Shown here piece by piece: positions 1-11,947 of a stretch of 64,000 bases of DNA. Origin of the DNA: Physcomitrium patens. Taxonomy: Eukaryota; Streptophyta; Bryopsida; Funariales; Funariaceae. Made by a program: the position numbers and the translations under genes. Under the pieces are notes generated by a model. The model searched no databases. It had not been told where the DNA came from and saw only the letters and a program-made list of their open reading frames with translations. Position 1 is the first letter of the stretch, and the number at the start of each line of letters is the position of its first letter. Location of the stretch: the NCBI RefSeq assembly GCF_000002425.4, contig NC_037257.1, forward strand, positions 12,138,748 to 12,202,747, written 5' to 3'.

Positions 1-221
1 ATCTCTCAAACCAATTGAGGAGGAGTCGATGGACGGATTGAAAGAGGAGAAAGATTTGCATTTAGAACCAGAATCAATGGAATCAATAATGGTTAATGCA
101 ATAAATAATCAATTAGGTGGGCCAGAGGAAATAGTAACTTTGTAGAGTTTTGTTAAGTAATTTTTAGATACGTAACAATTGTTAGTTTGCGAAGATGCTG
201 TACAGATAGGAGCGGAACTAT
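1..221 (+). mobile_element. Gyp-P copy P-a, 3' end of internal region (runs off left edge)
   Basis: The last bases before the LTR at 222 match the equivalent stretch of P-b (62565-62609), including a purine-rich tract ending in 'gataggagcggaac' that fits a polypurine tract. An acidic reading frame, open at the left edge, runs to about base 145 and would be the C-terminal tail of the element's last ORF, in the position of the low-complexity tail that follows integrase in P-b. The rest of the element lies outside the window, so completeness cannot be judged. Confidence 0.7.
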
Positions 222-929
222 GTAGAATAGATATTAGTTTGTTTCTATAAGATATTGGTAAAATAGATTAATATTCTATAGAATATGTGAACAGAAATTA
301 ACCCCCCCTTAGTGAAGAGGCTAATTCTAATCACAAGATCCTAATTATAGTCCAACCTTGGAATTTTATAACTTATGTTGATTTCCTAGTTAATTGCTTA
401 ATTCATTAATCTAATTTCTATCTTTATCTTTATGTTTACCTTGATTTTTTTTTTATTATTTATTTATTTTTTATTGTAGTTTTCTTTTACTTAAATCATT
501 AACCATTATTGAACCCTGGAATTACCCAATTGTGTCGCGTAATTATCATTTAATTATTATTTAAATATTTTTTAGTTTATTTTATTTATTATTTGTTTTT
601 AAATTCATTTTTATTTTATTTTTATTTTCTTTTATTTTTATTTTTATTTTATTTTATTTTTTATTTTTATTTTTGGATTAACCTTCCAACTTCAGATGAC
701 TATAACCTTGCGAGTTTACGTCCGAATTTAAAGTCTTTTACGTCTAATGTTATTAAAATTCAATAATCAACTTGATGGGACAGCATGCCTTCACTTCATG
801 CCTCATGTTCAATGTCAACTAGACTGTGAGCACTCAACTTCCAAGGAGGATACATTCAGATTCAAGACCATACAACTACCAAGATTGCATGGAATTCATG
901 ACTTGTCACGCAAGGGGAGATCCAAGGAT

Positions 930-1990
930 TTTGACCTAATCCTAAGCAATTTGGCCAGCGCTTCCGCGTCAATCGGGAATTCCGGTTCTGGCACTACAAC
1001 TCCTAGCAGCTCAACTGTGCATCACCAACCATCATCAATTGAAGGGAAAAGAGGAAGGAAGTTGGTAACCTCCTTAGCTACCAAGGTCATGATTCTGGTT
1101 GTGGCTGCAACCCTCCTCGCACTGGTCGCCTCCGCTCTCTCCACCCCTACCCCGCTACTGCTTGTTCTCCTCAGGCGTCTACACAGGCCTTGCTGACGGC
1201 CTCACGGCGGCCTTCTCTCGATCTGCCCAGGCGCGGCCTCCTTCACCGTCGCTTCCACGTTCTCTCCTACCTCCGAGTCCGTGCGGACGGAACCCCCGCC
1301 GATCAGCTCTCTCCTCTCGGAACGGCGCCTGCCTGCTCTCGATCTGCCCAGGCGCGGCTGACTTCCGTGCGGGCTTCGTCTTGCTCCGATCGCAACCCTA
1401 CCGGTCTCCGCCTTGTTGACCTGGGGGTTCCCTCCTTCTGGGTCCGGGCTCTTCCCTCATAGACTCCCAGCTCCCGTTCAACGGCAATCCTACCTCCTTC
1501 ACCGCTGCGGCCTCTCGATCACCCCGATTCAGATAGACCCCATCTTCCCGAGACCCCGCCGAGACATCACACACAAGACCGCCATCGAGACCCCCTCACT
1601 CCATCCTCCGACCTCTACCCTATTCTTTCCCCTCGCCGACTCACTCCGCGGCTCCCTTCTTCGCCGTTGCATTGGCGCGATTCCCCAGAGACTCTCTTCT
1701 TGGTGGACCTCTTTCCCCTACTCCCTAGCGCTTCTCTCCTACCACCCTTCCGCGACTGGGTCTCCTCCCTACAGACCGCCGTCTCTCTCTCCCCCCTGCT
1801 CGTAGTTCCGTTGCGTCCTCCAGCCAGCTTCCGCGACTACTCCCCCCTCCCGCGTCGATCCCTGGTCTCCTCCTCCTCTCTCCGATCAACTCCCCCCTGG
1901 CCCCGCCTACCCCACTTGCGCTGCCTGCCTGGACGGCGCGGCTGGTCCTCCGGGACCAGTCTAATTCTGGGGAATATTCCCTAGGAAAGC
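930..1990. other. GC- and CpG-rich block inside the P-a LTR
   Basis: Composition jumps from AT-rich to strongly C/T-rich with many CG dinucleotides (for example 1200-1420 and 1780-1960), then drops back after about 2080. Nothing else in the 64 kb is like it. The plus strand is pyrimidine-biased, resembling a 5'-leader or promoter region rather than coding sequence. Several short overlapping frames exist on both strands, as expected in GC-rich DNA where stop codons are rare. I recognise no domain in any of them. It could be the LTR's own promoter/leader or a captured host promoter fragment. Confidence 0.6.
1215..1358 (+). repeat. 23-bp exact direct repeat, two copies 121 bp apart
   Basis: The 23 bases at 1215-1237 recur exactly at 1336-1358; the core reads 'gatctgcccaggcgcggc'. 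The sequence between them is not repeated. The copies lie in the GC-rich block of the P-a LTR and keep their CpG sites, so they may be a duplicated regulatory or spacer motif. Confidence 0.8.
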
Positions 1991-4927
1991 CCCAAATCCC
2001 CCCTCGCCAGCTCTGGGGGAAGGGGTAAAATAGAAAAATCAAAACCAATTGGAAATAAATAGTACTCGCCCACATGGCCAGCCGTGCTCGGCCTCTATAT
2101 CCTTCAATTTTTTTACTTTTATATTTATATTTATTTTTATTTAATTTTATTTTTCTTTTCTTTATTTTTCTTCCACCTCAATTATTGGATTGCTCCTCCA
2201 ACTTATGACGTGCGGTTCTTTTGTCTATTTATTTATTTATTTATTTCCTCATGGCCTTTGGAATAGTCAAGGACCTTAAGAAATCAATTACTTCTTATCC
2301 ATTAGATATAACCATGAATTGTCCGGAATTTATCTAATCAAGGGCCCCTAAGGAATTTACAAATTCCGAGAGTTGATTTAGGTTTTAAATTCGTTGATTG
2401 TAAGACAATTAGGTGAGTCATAATTTTAGTGTCGCGACAAAATTTGTTATCGTGGTCATAGGCCGATTTCATGTAGTTGTTTTTACTAAACCCTTCTTAA
2501 TATTTAAGTTTTTCATTCACTGTGTTGAAAACACATGATGGATTCGGGGTTTTGATTGTGAAAATAAGACTCCACCCTTTTGAATTAGGTTGTATTCCGT
2601 TAGATTCTTAATTTATGATTTTTTCCTTGCTCCTAACTTGTGAGAACTCGTTCTAAACATAATTTAAACCCTTTAGCCACAATTTATTGGCTTGTAACTA
2701 TCCTAATCACTCTCCTCAGTGCTAACTAATCCTAATTGGTGGTTTTTTCACTCAAGTTACTATGCGAGCCAATTCTTTGGCTCATAGAATAATCAGTTCA
2801 AGAGGATGGATAGTTAATTTAGTTATTAAAAATAGTTAATTATAGGATTACAGTTAGAATTTGAGAATAAGAAGTTAGTATATAGGAGTTGTAGAAGTTA
2901 ATTTGAAGGCTAGATTGTGATAGTCATGAGCCAAGGTAAGCTTGGTGCTATCTCTTTGTTTCTTTGTTGTTGAAGAATAATGGATAGTTTCTGAATACTG
3001 TGAAGTGAATCTGTGGAATAAATCAGAGATTGATTTATGAGTTATTGATTATATTATTGGAGTACTATGTCATTAGATTATTGTGAGTATATATTAAAAG
3101 TTTGTTATGAGATTCTGTGGGAGATTGTTAATGGATGGAAGATTATGATTATTGTTTATTGAGAGTTGTGTGTTTTTCAACAGAAGAAGTCTATGATTAC
3201 AAAAATTATGTGAAGACAGACTGTTTGAAGTGGAAGTCTATTATTTTTGGTGCTGGATGGAATTTATGTATTTGGAGCAGTCTTTTAAGACAGTGTGAGA
3301 GTTGCGTTTTATTGTTCTCAGTGATTGTAGAGTACTATTAAGAAGTAGAAAGCATTGTAGTATTTTTTGGTGTTTTCAATGATTCAAAATATAATTAATT
3401 GTGTGATCCTAACAAGTAGAACTTATGTACTTAGTCTTTTCCTATATTTGAACCCTCTACATAGGTTTATTCTTAAAGGAATTTGTAGAATAAATAAAAA
3501 GACAATTATAGATCTATTATAGGATATTTTTGAGGTTCAAAAGAAAAATTATTTCAAATATTGAAGGATGAGTTTTTTTTAAAAGATAGTGATCAAGTTA
3601 TAAAGAAATTATTTTTTGAATGGGTTAAAAAGCCAAAGAAGGGTCTTTTAGCAACAAAATTATTAAAAGAATTTGAAAAGTAATATTTTTTTTTATCAAA
3701 AAAGAAAAGGCAATTATTAGATCCAAATAAAATAGAATTCTTTCTTCAAGCAGGTGATGGAGAGTTGTAAGAGAAGTTAGAAATATTACTTGAAGATAAA
3801 GAAGAAGATGAAGAATTGACAATAAATTGGAAGGAAGTAGAAGAGAGAGTAGGGTTGTTGGCAAAAAAAGAAAAGAAAAAAGATAGGATAGGTATTCAAA
3901 GATCATTACAAGTGTCTAAGATAAAAATATCTACTATCCATTCAACATCTTTAATTCAATCTTTAATGCCTATATCAAAGAAAGAATAAATGGGCATCGA
4001 TGAAATCATACATGGAATGAGAGGTTTTATAAATAAAATTTACAAAACTTGAAGAAAAAGGCCAATCATCAAGAATATCAATAAAAAAAAGATTAAGGCC
4101 AATAAAAAGTATAGTGCATAGGTGGATATGGTGTGATAGCTTAGATCATTTAAGAAGAGAATGTCAGGATTTTATAGAGGTACTCCGTAAAGTAGTTGAT
4201 TTTTTTAAAGATAGTATGATAAACTTAAAAGAAAGTGAAAAAAATTAGAAAAGAGTTTTGATAAAGGAGGAATGAAGGTATTTGTGGGAGGTGCTTTTAA
4301 AGTACATAAAATCTCAAGCAATGAAGCATCAACATATTGGGTGGAAACAAATTCTAGTAAATATTTAAGTATAAATCTTGAGTTTTTAAGAAAATCTAGT
4401 TCTTTGTGAAAAAGTACAATGAATTATGGTGAAAGGAGAAAATTAATTAGAGATAATTTAAAATATATTGGTTATAATATTCAATAAATTACTAAATAGG
4501 ATGATCCAATAGATGGATTATCTATGCATGCTCATATTGGAAGTAGTCAACATAAAGCATTAATAGAAAAAAATGAAGGAAAAATAAAAATAATGAAGGA
4601 TGTTCAAAAAGAACTATAAGGAGAGATAAAGTACAACAATAAAAGAATCCTATACATTAAAAGATAATAGAATATATTTCTATAAAAGAAAAAAAAAATT
4701 AAAAAAAAAAGGCTCCTACTTATAAATTACAATCAAATATTGAAGCTGCTACAGCTATGAAGAAGGTATTTGAGGAGCAGATTTTTATTATAAAGGTTGA
4801 ATTCACAATTGGTGAAATTCTAAGAATTACAAAGCGTGAGTTTTATGAAGTTATTATTTATACAATAAATAAAAAATGACAATCTAAAGGAGATACTATG
4901 ACATCAAATATATAAGAAATAAGAGCA

Positions 4928-5400
4928 ATGAAAAGTAATGAAGATAAAAAAGATGAAATACAAAATTTTGGAGATATCTTACAAGTAAGATACACAGAAA
5001 AGAACAATATTATTCAAGCTTTTAGTCATTATTTTAGAAGTCATTATGCAAAAAATACTACAAAAATTTTGATAAAATTGGAAGATTTAAAAGAACAATT
5101 TGTAGCATTGATTGATCATGGTTCTGAAATCAATTTGATATCAAAAGAATTGTATAGCAAAGAAAAATTACCTATTAATACTGAACATGGATTGATGATA
5201 AGAGTAGCGAATAACTCAAAAGAAGATTTATATGGAGCTTATCCAAATATTAAGACAATGATAGGAGATGTTATTCATGAATAAAAATTCTTTATGCAAG
5301 ATATATCTACATAACCTATTATACTCGGACAACCATATATTATTGCCATACAAATTGAAATAAAGATAATAGATGATGGTTTAGCCTATGTAAGAATAAG
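4928..5400 (+). pseudogene. Gyp-X protease region (X-A)
   Basis: An aspartic protease (retropepsin-like) domain that would mature the element's own polyprotein. The active-site-like motif DHGSEIN falls at residues 63-69 of the open stretch starting at 4928, and the family's second landmark (LGQPYI) follows near 5318. The same arrangement recurs in X-B (about 14050-14290) and X-C (about 40850-41100), so DxGSEIN is a trait of the family. The stretch upstream is rich in K, E and D, like the end of a gag. It is a fossil with no expected activity. Confidence 0.75.
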
Positions 5401-5543
5401 AAGCCAAGATGAAGTAAAATAAATTTAATCTTTAACTATTTGCGTTAATCATGGAAAAAATTGTGATAAGTTGAAAAAGAAGCTATTATGAAATGACAAA
5501 TTTGAAGACCTTGAAGATTATACCACATACCATTGTAAGGCAG

Positions 5544-6648
5544 TGTCGTACTGTAATTGCTTATAATATGTAAAAATTAATTAGAACATATGATATGTTC
5601 ATAAGTCTTGGTATATATTAGAATAGTTAATAGATTAATTTAAAGAGAGTGGATATAAGAAACTTCATTTTAAATTTTATCTATTTTGATTATAGCATTT
5701 AAAAAAATTATAGGACCTAAATATTTAATATGAAGCTTTGAGAAGAGATTAGAGCCTAAAGATGAAGATCTTAACTAATAAGAGGCTTATTAAGAGGGAT
5801 GAAAGCAAAGCATGGTTGAATGAAGGCCATGTCCAATGAACTTCAAGGAGGCTACTCGAGGCCTTATTAGGGATTAGGATTTCTTTTTTGAAGTAATTCG
5901 AGCATTAGAGGCTAAGATCATCAATTTTAGGTCTTTGAATATGGATTGGGTGTAAATTTTGTGTAATTTGGAGTCTTTATGAAGGAATTGACACTCAAAG
6001 TTAAGGTATCAATTTCATACCTATTGTCACTCTTTGGGACATAACATATGTTTACAAAGAGCAATGAAAGATTGGCAATTAGAATTGGAAAGAATACTTT
6101 TTTATCTACATCTTTCATATATTGTTTGAAGAATTTGGAGTTAAGGTGAAGAAGTTATAGAGGGTTGAAGTTAGCGCATCCAAATCAAATGTAATAAGTA
6201 AGTGATTTTATTCATAGTAATGGTTGAAAGCATATCTTGAGTTTTTAGAAGAATTTTTGACTCAAGCCTTTTGAAAAAGGTAGATTATTGTGTTAAAAAG
6301 CTATGTATAAAAATTTTGTGGGATTTAAATACTTAATTTTTGAGATATGAAGAAAATTACATATGGATGTATAAAAACTAGGATTTGAAGCTACTATTAG
6401 AGTTTTGGTGATATCTTAAGATCCGCAATGAATTTGGAGTTGAAATTTGTTGTAGTAGTTATTAAAAGTACATTAATACTTCTTATAAATTTGAGTGTGT
6501 TTGAACGGTCTGATTGAATGATATGAATTTTTGAAGTTTGGAAATAATATCCTATAAGGATATTTAAGGATTTAGAGGTTTTATCATATTTTGGATATTT
6601 TCGGGAACTTAAGACTTATAAATTTAGTATAATAGCACCTAAAAGTGT

Positions 6649-6679
<31 letters not shown>

Positions 6680-6779
6680 AAATTTTTTCTTTCTTATTTC
6701 AAGACTTGATTGAATAATTAGTAGCAGCCAAGCGTCCACTGCTTTCTTGAGGCAAATTCTTTTTACCGTGATAAGGGAA
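5544..6779. repeat. Solo LTR, family U (U1), inside X-A
   Basis: About 1.24 kb matches U2 (24011-25269) along its whole length, from TGTCGTACTG to the end near 6775-6779. X-A pol sequence resumes directly after it ('ttgcaatag'), as can be seen by comparison with the uninterrupted X-B at about 14495. The left edge is clear; the right edge is blurred by a few bases, so I do not claim a target duplication. There is no internal region, so it is a solo LTR left by LTR-LTR recombination. It carries a dinucleotide run at about 6650. Confidence 0.8.
6650..6676. repeat. (TA)n microsatellite
   Basis: An uninterrupted alternating TA run of about 13 units within solo LTR U1. U2 has only a short 'tatatata' at the same place (about 25155), so the run expanded after the copies separated or shrank in U2. 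Confidence 0.9.
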
Positions 6780-7379
6780 TTGCAATAGATTAGAGAGTGA
6801 AATGCTCTCATTTAATTTAGAAGAAGAGATATTATCTACTAGACTTATTGAGATGACTCAAGATTGTATATTAACTTTTAAGACTATTGAAAAGATGAAA
6901 ATGATAGATAAACGTTATATTAAAAAATATTGAGCTAAACTTGAAAAAAAAATAGAAAATTGGTTGAAAATGAATTTATTTCAAGAGCATTTGAAGAAGT
7001 AGGTTTTATAAATACTATAGAGGAATTAAATTATATATTGAAATGTAAATTACAAAGAGAGAATATAATTATTAAAGAATATTTTAAAGAATTTTATGAT
7101 GAAATTCAATTATTTATAGAAAATTTAAGTCACAAAGAGATACGTGTTGAAATTAAGTATAAATGAATAGCAAAAAATGTCAAACCAATAGCTTTGCTAC
7201 TACCATTAAATTGTGAAGAAAAGATAAGTGGAGCATTGATACAACCAAATTTAAAGGATTCGAGGAAGATAGGGCATAAATTTATGGATGCTACATTAAA
7301 TGGATTAAATATTGGATGTCATGGATTTTTGACAAAATATAAAGAAAAATATTATAGGGATATGCTTTTACATCATGAA

Positions 7380-8170
7380 AAGGCTTTTGCATTTGAAGCA
7401 CATAAAATTGAGAGTATTGATCCAAGTATTATATCACCCATGGTTATTTTTACTATTTCTCATGAACAATGGAATTTACGATGAATTCCAATACCAAGAG
7501 CATATTTATCTAAGTAGATTTATTCAATCAAAAGATAAAAATAGAAAATTTTAAACCATCTTTGGTACTTATTCTAATCGATGGTTTATAATACCAAAAA
7601 AAATGGAACAATGAGATTTATACAAGATATACAACTTGTAAATAAAGTGACTATTAGAAATATGGGTTTAAATCCAATCGAGGATGAATTTGTAAAAGAA
7701 TTCCAAGAAGAGTAATCTATTCGATGGATGATTATTATTTAGGATATAATCAATTTCAATTGGCAATGTAAAGTAGAGATTTGACAACTATGAAGATACT
7801 ATTAAGATTAGTCAGAATGTGTACATTACTACAAAGAGCTATATATTGTGTAGCATACATGATGAATGGAATACATATGGTATTAAGAGATTTTATTTTA
7901 AGAATAATAATGCATTTTTTAGATGATGTACTAATCAAAGAATATAAAGAAGAAAGAAAAGATGAGACTTTGGATTTAAAAAGATGTAAGAAGTTTGTGG
8001 CAAATCTTATTCATGATTGTGAGAAGATTTTGAAAAGGCTAGAAGAAGTTCATTTAACCTTATTGGAGGCAAAATCAAAATTTAGAATAAAAGAAGTTTT
8101 GGTGGTAGAACACATGTGTGGATCATATGGATGTAAGCCAAGTATGGAAAAGATTGATATTATTAAAAGT
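7380..8170 (+). pseudogene. Gyp-X reverse transcriptase region (X-A)
   Basis: The reverse transcriptase would copy element RNA into DNA in a cytoplasmic particle. Landmarks in order are a YSNRWF / PKK stretch (about 7575-7605), an IQDIQLVNK-like fingers motif, and the palm catalytic box as FLDD (about 7912-7933) instead of the usual Y[VIL]DD. X-B shows the same FLDD at about 37985-38000, so the F is a lineage feature and not chance. The region is heavily decayed. The neighbouring frame at 7781-8173 covers the palm and thumb. Confidence 0.75.
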
Positions 8171-8329
8171 TGAAAGAATGTACAAATACAACAAAAGTGA
8201 GAATTTTTTTTAGGAGCATGTATTTTCTATTATATATGGATACCTCATTTTTCTTATATAGTAAATCCATTGTATGAATTGTTAAGAAAGAATCAAAAAT
8301 TTCAATAGAATTAAGAACAAAGAAAAGCT

Positions 8330-10195
8330 ATGAAAAAATTAAAAGAACTTTTTTCTTCACCTCCAACTTTAAAGAAAGTAAATTATGAAGGAGTAAGGCC
8401 ATTGGTATTAAGAATTGATGCAAGTCAAATTAGAATAGGATGGGCAATTAGACTAGATGATAAACAAGAGAATAAATTTGTAATAAGCTTTAGAGCAAAG
8501 GTTTTGAATATTAGACAAAGGACATATGTACAAATCAAAAGAGAATTATGAGGTATAATAATGGCTATAAAAAATAAAAAAGAATATTTGATTGGAGCAT
8601 GAGTAGTTATAAAAAAAAAATTATTTACCTTTCTTAGACATGATTACAAGTTATTCAACTCCTAATATTATCATTGCTATGTTAAAGTAGATAGCATATA
8701 TCAAATCTATGAATCTAGAATTTAAACACATTGCACGAAAAGAAAATTTGATTGTAGATATATTATCAAGAATAAGATATTATGATGAAGAAGAGATGAT
8801 TGATTTGGAAGATGATGTGGATACAAATTTTTATATTAATGTATTATCAAAGGAAAAAGGTGTATCTTTGAATATATCATTCAAAATATTTTTAAGAGAT
8901 TTATATGAAGATGAATGGAAAGATGTTGGAAAATATTTAAGCACATTAAAGCAACAAAAAATTTAGACAAATCAAAAATTTAAGAAAATCTATAAGAAAG
9001 CCTATGGATATTTTTTACATAATAGATATTTATAGAAGCATCCAAAGAGGAAAGGAGAAGTACCAAAAAAGATGATTAGTGATTTAAAAGCTCAACAAAA
9101 GATTATTAAAGAATTTCATAAAAGTTTATAAGTAAGGCATTGAGGTATTTGGACAAAATTCACTAAGTTGAGAGAAAAATATTAGTAGAAGGGTATGCAT
9201 AAAGACGTAGAAAATTTTGTAGGATCTTGTGAGACTTGCCAAGTATATTCAAATATTTGTCATTGATATAGATTACATCTAATATATCCTTTGGCTTTAT
9301 ATTATAAGTGGGTAGTAGATTTAGTAGCAATGCATATGGAACTTAGAAAAATGAAGTATTTGATACTTGCACAAGAAGATTTATCAAATATGATTGAAGG
9401 ATGAGCATTAAAAATAAAGAATACTAAAGATGTATGCAAATTTCTATTAAAAGATGTTATTTGTTGCTATGGTTGTATTCAAAAGATTACAACAGATAGG
9501 AATGAATTGAATACAAAAGAAGCACAAAAGTTCTTTAATAGAATAAGAATTAAACTTTCTTTAACAACATATAATCTAGAAGATAATGGTAAGAGTGAGC
9601 ATGAGCATTTACTTATTGTTAAGGCATTAGTAAATGCATGCAATAGCAAAGCACATGAATGGCCTAGACTAGTACCATTTGCACTATAGGTAGATTGTAC
9701 AACTTATAGTTTAATAACATGTTATATGCCTTTTGAACTAATATATGGATAAATCAATAATGCTAACAAAAAACGTAGTTCTTATATGGAGTATATTACC
9801 TTGAAAGAATGAACTTATCTGAGAAGAACTTTTAGCATTACGAATTCAACAATTAGAAAGAAGACCTAATGATATTGAAGTGGCAATAAAGAGATTGAAA
9901 GAAGCAAGAGAAAAGAATAAAGAAAGATTTGATAAAAAACATCAACTATGATCTAAGGCAATTGAAGATGGTGATTAGATGTTAGTTTATGATAGTAGCT
10001 TCGACAATCAATAAAACACAACTAAGAAATTTGCAAAGAGATGATTTGGGCCTTATATTGTCAAAAAGGCATACAACAATGGACCATACTTGTTATAAGA
10101 ACTTGATAGTACAGAATTGAAGATATCTATAGTAGCCAAATGAATTAAGTTATTTAAAGAAAGAGATGAAGATATTTATTTTGATGAAGAGTAAA
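8330..10195 (+). pseudogene. Gyp-X RNase H and integrase region (X-A)
   Basis: RNase H is recognised by a DAS...GW start near 8418 and by an HIA.KEN..VD.LSR end (about 8723-8775), the usual Ty3/gypsy RNase H to integrase hinge. Integrase follows with an H...C..C zinc-binding half at about 9139-9243 and a core with TADR and a late E at about 9487-9610. A basic C-terminal stretch ending in a VYDSS / GPY pattern (about 9980-10100) corresponds to the GPY/F region. I see no chromodomain. An acidic tail (about 10195-10310) closes the element. It is broken in many places. Confidence 0.75.
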
Positions 10196-10335
10196 ATCTA
10201 ATATAAGATATTGAGATAGGAATAGAGAAGCAAATTGAAGATCAAGAATTTGAACAAGATGAAGAGCGTTCTACATCAACATATTGAAGAATCATTGGTG
10301 CATGCTAGAAGATGTATAAATTTAAGAGATATAGA

Positions 10336-11947
10336 TGTTGTAATGTAACACAGCTAATGGATGAAAGAATATAGAAATTATTACATTATAGAAGATCTTA
10401 GTTCAAAATATTATAGCAAATTATCTTATAAATATAGATAATAGTCAAAAGGATAGTAAAATTAAAAAGTACTAATATTATTCTTTACAAAATAGGCTTC
10501 TATTTATTATATAGGACCATAAATAAGGCAAAATAAAGTAAATTAAAAAAATTAAATAATATAGGCATGTATAGGAGAGAGTTAAGAGTAGATTTTAGCA
10601 AAATTTACCTTAAGAATCTTAGAATTGATATCTAGAGAGAATCGGTTGTCAACCTAAGTCGAAATCAAATCCTGAGATACAAAACTATATACCTACAATG
10701 ACTCTAAGGTTTTTTTAGAGATTAGAGAATGGAGTTTGATAGCACACTAGATAAGATTTTTATAAGCATTAGTTTTGTATGATTTGGATTTATAAAGACT
10801 TTATAAGAGCCTAATAAAGTCAAGATTGTTTTGGATAACTTGGATTTTTATAAAATAAACTAGAATTGATATTTTAGGTAATTTTAAGAGTTTTTTAATA
10901 GATCTATAAATTAAATTTTGTAGGTTAATGGTTATAGTTGAACTAAATATATATTATAAATTTTAGCTTGATTTAATAGTCGAATTAAGGATTATTAAGG
11001 TTTAAGTGTATTAGGATCTTAGAAAGTAGAAGTTTAGATCTAGTGAGGGATTCTAAAATTTCTTATAATCTACTAATTGGATTGAAATGAAAGTTATATG
11101 TATAGATAGTAGACTTATTTTTTTATGTATTTGAGAATTTAAAGATCAATTAAATAGTACAAAAGAGAGATATTAGCATTGGAAGATCGGCATCAAGATT
11201 GGAGAATGAGACTAGCCAACATCTAAGCAGATTTTAGTATTTTTCTTCCATTTGATAAGTGTGATTATCTTCAATTTTTTTTTTTATTTATTTTTAACTA
11301 AGAGATTGATAGGCATATAAAATTTTAAATAAGATCAATAATTTAATCAAAAAATATTGAGGTTCTAAATTACTTTAGGATTTGGTTAGGATTTGGTTAA
11401 TATTTGGTTTAAGATTTTTTTAGGATTTGGTTTAAGATTTAGAATTGACTTTAGGATTTAGGATTTAGGATTTATTTAGTGTTTGGTTTAGTATTTAGGA
11501 TTTATCTAGAATTTAGTTATAAATTTAGGATTTTTCTAGAATTTAATTATAAATTTAGGATTTATTTAGAATTTGATTTAGGATCTAGCATATGTTTAGA
11601 ATTTCATTAAAGTCCATTTGAATTTCAATTAGAATTAAATTAAAACTTCATTGAGATTTATTTAAAATATGTTGTGAATATTTTAATATTTTTTAGAGAT
11701 TTTTACGGATACTTTTAAGGTTTATTGTGGATTATCTTTTAATTTCTTAAAGATTTTTTATTGTTTATTTTGTAATTTTTTAAGGTTTCTTTTGAATTTT
11801 ATTAAAGCTTCTTTAATATTGTTAAGGTTTAATTAGAGTTTATTTAATATTCTATTAGAATTAAGATTTTTTTATTAAAATTTCCATTCTACCTTCTACA
11901 ATCAAGTGCTTGGTGCATTTTCAAGCAATACTTCACATAATACAACA
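10336..11947 (+). repeat. LTR-like repeat family R, copy R1, directly after X-A
   Basis: About 1.6 kb starting TGTTGTAATG and ending ...TACAACA, the TG...CA ends typical of LTRs. It aligns along its length with R2 (34558-36026), and its first 280 bases with R3 (38591-38872). R1 begins some 25 bases after the last recognisable Gyp-X sequence, where X-A's own 3' LTR would be expected, and R3 precedes the gag of X-C. R may therefore be the Gyp-X LTR. The inner part (11370-11600) is a degenerate repeat of a 'ggatttaggattt'-like unit. Confidence 0.65.
11370..11600 (+). repeat. Degenerate short tandem repeat inside R1
   Basis: Repeated variants of 'tttaggattt' and 'ggtttaggatt' with irregular spacing. 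R2 carries a shorter version at about 35600-35700. It is a low-complexity part of the R family. Confidence 0.7.

Larger units (their letters stand above)
222..3503 (+). repeat. Unusually long 3' LTR of P-a (about 3.28 kb)
   Basis: It starts with TGTAGAATAG, exactly as the 0.68-kb LTRs of P-b do, directly after the shared polypurine region. Its last 600 bases (about 2900-3500) align loosely with the second half of the P-b LTRs; the block around 2928-3010 ('aagcttggtgctatctct' and following) is nearly identical. The end is placed near 3503, where Gyp-X gag sequence resumes. The middle has no counterpart in P-b or P-c: AT-rich low complexity at about 420-680, a GC-rich block at 930-1990, and more AT-rich sequence to 2900. 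P-a is therefore either a sister family with a long LTR or a copy whose LTR took in foreign DNA. The right boundary is good to about 10 bases. Confidence 0.65.
3504..10335 (+). mobile_element. Gyp-X copy X-A, Ty3/gypsy-like, broken (gag part, PR, RT, RNase H, IN)
   Basis: Order is gag (3504 to about 4870), protease (about 4928-5400), solo LTR U1 inserted at 5544-6779, then reverse transcriptase (about 7380-8170), RNase H (about 8330-8780), integrase (about 9120-9770) and an integrase C-terminal region (to about 10195). Matching stretches are X-B (13833-14997, 37440-38590) and X-C (38898-41703). The RT-RNase H-IN order makes it Ty3/gypsy-like, but I cannot place it in a named plant clade. The 5' part of gag is displaced by P-a and lies left of the window. 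It is heavily decayed, with many breaks, and looks old. Confidence 0.85.

Noticed and set aside
747-1196. 149-codon open frame at the edge of the GC-rich block
   Set aside because: No domain recognised. It starts in AT-rich LTR sequence and runs into GC-rich DNA where long chance frames are common, and overlapping frames of similar size exist on both strands.
3625-3906. Leucine/serine-rich minus-strand frame resembling a membrane protein
   Set aside because: It is opposite to lysine/glutamate-rich Gyp-X gag; the hydrophobic look is a codon-complement effect. The same holds for 41212-41493 and 38314-38520.
11370-11600. Interstitial telomere repeat (TTTAGG-like units)
   Set aside because: Units vary and read mostly 'tttaggatt', not TTTAGGG. 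The same stretch is part of the R family in R2.
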